DNA of 64,000 nucleotides from Diphasiastrum complanatum. Taxonomy: Eukaryota > Streptophyta > Lycopodiopsida > Lycopodiales > Lycopodiaceae. Both the position numbers and the translations under genes were made by a program. How positions within the stretch are numbered: position 1 is the first letter of the stretch; every line of letters begins with the position of its first letter. The notes under the pieces were generated by a model. The model saw only the letters and a list, made by a program, of their open reading frames with translations, searched no databases and was not told where the DNA came from. Location of the stretch: positions 43,524,914 through 43,588,913 of the forward strand of contig CM055099.1 of assembly GCA_029204225.1 (NCBI GenBank). The letters run 5' to 3'. Shown here piece after piece: positions 60,760 through 64,000 of this stretch.

Positions 60760-62150
60760 ATGACAACCAAGTACCACTTACATCTGAAATTACAGAAGGA
60801 TTATGAGACAACCAAAGCTACATGGGGTGTTAATTTAAATCCATATGAGATGCATTGTTGGAGATTAGAAGGAAAAAAACATATTGACCTATGGGTAAGA
60901 GGTGATTTATACCCCACAATCCACTAGTAGATGCTGCTCCTAAATTTTCTGATGTACATACTTTGTTAAGGTTCATTGGGGATGGTGGTAATGGACTCCT
61001 TGGCTATTGTCATGAGCAATAGATTCTCAATCCAAGCTGAGACATTGGCAAATATGGCAAACATTCATATCTTGAGTACGAATGACAATTTAAAGTCATT
61101 GCGTGGAATACATATGAAATTGGAGCAGGAGATAAATGGTTTAAAAATAGAGCGTCGCAAAAATTGAAGAATTGCAATCTTCAATCAGTATCTTTCAGAG
61201 GACAAAGCTTTGGCACCAGGTGGTGGTGCTAGTAAAAGACGTATAACGAACATAAAAGAGTTCTTGCAAAAGACGGTTGGAAAAGATTTTATTGCTGAAA
61301 AATATATGAAACATTTTTTGAAGGGTAAAGACTTGATTAAAATTATGGAAGATGAAACAAGTGATTCAATTCGCCTGAGAATTTGCAAAACAGATAGTCG
61401 ACAAGTTCAAGCCAAATCTAAATGTTAAAGAGATGGCGTACACATGTGACCAAGGAGGTTTGAGTCACAAGGGGCATAGAGCTTTAAAGAAGTATATGAA
61501 ACGCTCTGACAAAAATGGGTTAAGACGCCATCAAATAATACCTAGTTATAAAGTTGTTGAATGTGCCAAACGATAATGCAATTCGATTTTACTCTCTGAA
61601 TTAGGAGAGTTTCAGCATTTGTGGATTCTTTTACAATAACCAATAAGAAGAAAGGACCTCCGACTTGTTTTCATTTTCATCAAGGCAACAATATATTTTT
61701 AGATCTAGAAAAGGTCCAAGCGATGATGATCCGACATTACGAAGTTAAAACAAATGGTAAGAATATTTCTTGTATGTTTCTCTTCAACTACTATGTTTTT
61801 GTTATGAAAATTTTGTTTTACAAATTGCGAAGGTAAATTTATATTTGTTATTAAGTTGGACGAAGCAAAAATCGTAAAAGGGCATATACTTGAACGTGTT
61901 ACAATCACCTTCATAAACCTTGAATTGCAATAGTTTGGCGAAAGTTATTGTAAAGAATTTAGTGTGCAATCCAAAATTCACATATGGTGGATAGCTGCAT
62001 TTGAAGTTCCTAAGGAGTCTCACTCACAAAGTATTGAAGTGGCTATTTGAAAAATGTAGTATATTTAAGGTAATAAACTTGTGCACAAAATGAAGGCAAA
62101 TTGCTTAGTGTTGAAAGAGAAACCTTTACTGTAGAATGGCACCTAGCTCG
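60760..62150 (+). pseudogene. Unknown transposase-like protein, copy 2
   Basis: From ATG 60760: MTTKYHLHLKLQ, then KKHIDLWVRGDLYP, after a shift VHTLLRFIGDGGNGLLGYCH, a helical segment (61040-61160), a basic part SKRRITNIKEFLQKTVGKDF (61230), LDEAKIVKGHILERVTI (61860-61900), FSVQSKIHIWWIAAFEV (61955-62010) and TFTVEWHLAR (62130), where similarity ends. This follows copy 1 (13464-16236) block by block and lacks the rest. The intron of copy 1 after WWLAAFQ is absent here. Frames change at least five times. Confidence 0.6.
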
Positions 62151-62426
62151 CATGGCAATCGTCTAACACTAAAACAAGGCATCAAGAATGGAGAATGTCT
62201 AGAGTCCGAGTTGGAAATGCCGAGGCCACCAACATCCAATGTTTTGGAATACAAGGCTAGAAAAGCAACAGAATTTGATGAGATGGAATAGAAGCAATTT
62301 AAAAATGATAGATTGTGCTTCGAATATTCCTTTGTGATAAATATCATTGACTAATTGGATTGTTGTTATAAATAAAAAAAATTATTTTGTGTTATAATAA
62401 TATCTATTTTTGGAAACACATCTCTC

Positions 62427-62434
62427 TATATAAG
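62427..62434 (+). promoter_or_regulatory. TATA box before the unknown gene
   Basis: TATATAAG lies 129 bases before ATG 62563, with a pyrimidine-rich leader between (TTCTACTCCTACTCTG). Confidence 0.45.
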
Positions 62435-62562
62435 AGTGTGGGTTCTCATTCTGTTGTCACTTCTACTCCTACTCTGTTGAAATTTCTGCCCTCGTAGTTT
62501 AACTTGTCTCGTGCAATTAGACTAGTAATTTGTTGGTAAATTAGTGTTCATCGTTGATCATA

Positions 62563-63440
62563 ATGTCGTCCTCTAAAATAGAGTTGGCCAATCTGCTAGC
62601 CCACACACAATTTTCAAATCAGTTAGATCATATTTATTGTATGTTCATCGGTAGAATAGATACTTGCCACTCTATGGGCTAATACGGATGCATTTACGTA
62701 TGTGAGTGAGTATATAGATGAAATTTTGAAGTCTTATGTCGTACAAATTCCTGGCTCAACTATCATGTGGATTCCATATAACTTGCTTAGTTATATATGG
62801 AAAGGATATAGACTCTTTATCACTCATCTCAACAGATTTATCAATCACTTGGGTAGTAACGATCATTTCTTGAAAGTGTAGGAAGGAAGTTTCTATCTTG
62901 TGAAATTACTGTAATTTTTTTTCTTAATGAGTTTCTAGCGAATGTGGCCCATAATGAAGAGAATCATAGTGTGCAAGTGAATGAAATGCATGACTCGAGT
63001 CAAGAGGAAGAATTTTCTCTGGAGCAGAAAACTGTCTTGGCAGCGCAAGTGGCAGGAGGTGCATCCACATCAGCGGAGCCAGAGGATATAGATGAGTCCA
63101 ATGATGTCATGCTTCGTATCCATGGCCTTGCTCCAATCATCATTGATGGGCAAGAGTATGTGTTCATGCATGATTTGCAACATATTCTTGGCTTGCGAGA
63201 AGATGATATGTTGGCAGCAATAGTAAACTTGCAGAATGGCAGTCCACATTCGACCACACACAACCCAATGACACGTATGAGCAGCTGATCGACCATGACA
63301 TGGACACCACCGAGCAAGCACTCGCAAAAGTACTTTTCCAATTGAAGACACTTCAACCACCACTAGTTCAAACAAAGTTGTTCGAGATACTCTACGGGAG
63401 AAACACCAATGTGGAGTACAAAGGCAAATGAATTGAGCTT
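62563..63440 (+). CDS. Unknown gene in several segments
   Basis: No family was recognised. MSSSKIELANLLAHTQFSNQ begins at 62563 and stops within 40 codons. A second open piece at 62695-62880 reads YVSEYIDEILKSYVVQIPGS and LLSYIWKGYRLFITHLNRFI. A third from 62944 has LEQKTVLAAQVAGGASTSAE, DVMLRIHGLAPIIIDGQEYV and HDLQHILGLREDDMLAAIVN, then shifts to YEQLIDHDMDTTEQALAKVL (63280-63340). The pieces could be exons or a decayed single frame. It follows copy 2 of the unknown transposase-like gene on the same strand. Confidence 0.35.
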
Positions 63441-63559
63441 GCGCAAACCGAAGACCTTGATGAAGGGACCGAGGCAAGTTTGACCCAACGACTCAACTTC
63501 TATGTTTTCGTTATGTTTGATTGTCTTCAATATACTCATTTTGCAATAATTTGAACCAA

Positions 63560-63960
63560 ATGCAGGACGCAGTGGAGATTGATGACTTTGCTATGCGAAG
63601 GTGGCATTCGAGAAAAGCTGAAGTAGGAACTCTGGATAAGTCTCTAGCCCACTACGTTCTGCTTTAGCAACAAGTGCAGTCCAAATGGACCGACAAAACT
63701 TCTGAAATGCAAAGCGCCCTCCAAGCACATTAGAGAGGTAGAGTTGTCCCCATTAGTGCCAAAGGCTTATTGTGTCCTCCGAAGGGCCATTTTGAATGAT
63801 TTTTGTCATGGATTCGAGACTTGGCTCATTCTCTTGGGTGTAATTGACCCTTAAGATAATGAGAGTGATGCTCTGCAATTACCATTAGATATACTAAAAC
63901 TAGTAATGTCATCAGCAAAGCGATCAAAGAATCAGAAGTCTTTCTAAAGGAAATGGACCG
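63560..63960 (+). pseudogene. Trailing coding-like remnant
   Basis: Short pieces such as KAYCVLRRAILNDFCHGFET and SDALQLPLDILKLVMSSAKR look protein-like but are interrupted. They may continue the preceding unknown gene beyond the window. Low certainty. Confidence 0.25.
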
Positions 63961-64000
63961 CATGTGAATAAAGACATCGTCATTTGTTTCTTGTCGACTC

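Overview
The window reads as nuclear DNA of a plant with a large, repeat-rich, AT-rich genome. The evidence is plant-type mobile elements (Ty1/Copia, Ty3/Gypsy, En/Spm-CACTA), a TGGTATCAGAGCC primer-binding site, a short run of the CCCTAAA plant telomere motif, GT-AG introns and long CT and TA microsatellites. The species cannot be told from the sequence. I found no bacterial-type operon, CRISPR array, rRNA gene or convincing intact host gene; nearly every coding stretch is a broken mobile-element gene.

Layout. 1-5.5 kb: CACTA-related transposase fragments, two arrays of GTCGGAATCCGAC-like palindromes, and long microsatellites. 5.9-9.4 kb: more CT microsatellites and a 1.43-kb tandem duplication. 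11.6-13.0 kb: a CACTA tnp2 transposase remnant. 13.4-19.1 kb: the most unusual block. A broken gene of a family I cannot name points right (13464-16236). A multi-segment unknown gene points left toward it (17794-16297). A possible two-way promoter with six CACGTG boxes follows, and then a histone H3-like pseudogene (18680-19137). A second, diverged copy of the right-pointing gene lies at 60760-62150. 20.2-21.3 kb: a decayed satellite-like repeat of about 180-190 bp. 22.6-25.3 kb: degenerate short tandem repeats.

23.8-32.3 kb holds two left-pointing Gypsy remnants; one has a long extra 3' reading frame with coiled coils after integrase. 32.4-47.4 kb is a scrambled nest. Three pieces of what looks like one Copia element lie in different places and orientations, together with two oppositely oriented copies of a 1.5-kb LTR from a second element, a CACTA tnp2 fragment and the best-preserved Copia reading frame of the window (767 codons, 42918-45221).

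48-64 kb: a tRNA-like SINE, a 270-bp hairpin repeat, decayed Copia and Gypsy pieces, a Gypsy gag with a recognisable 3' LTR, the second copy of the unknown gene and an unknown gene behind a TATA box. 54.0-57.7 kb shows nothing recognisable.

How parts relate: within each retroelement, gag (coat), protease, reverse transcriptase/RNase H and integrase would have made and inserted DNA copies, and CACTA transposase would have cut and moved its own DNA. Almost all copies here carry stops, frameshifts or truncations, so present activity is unlikely except perhaps for the 767-codon Copia frame, which lacks its 5' half.
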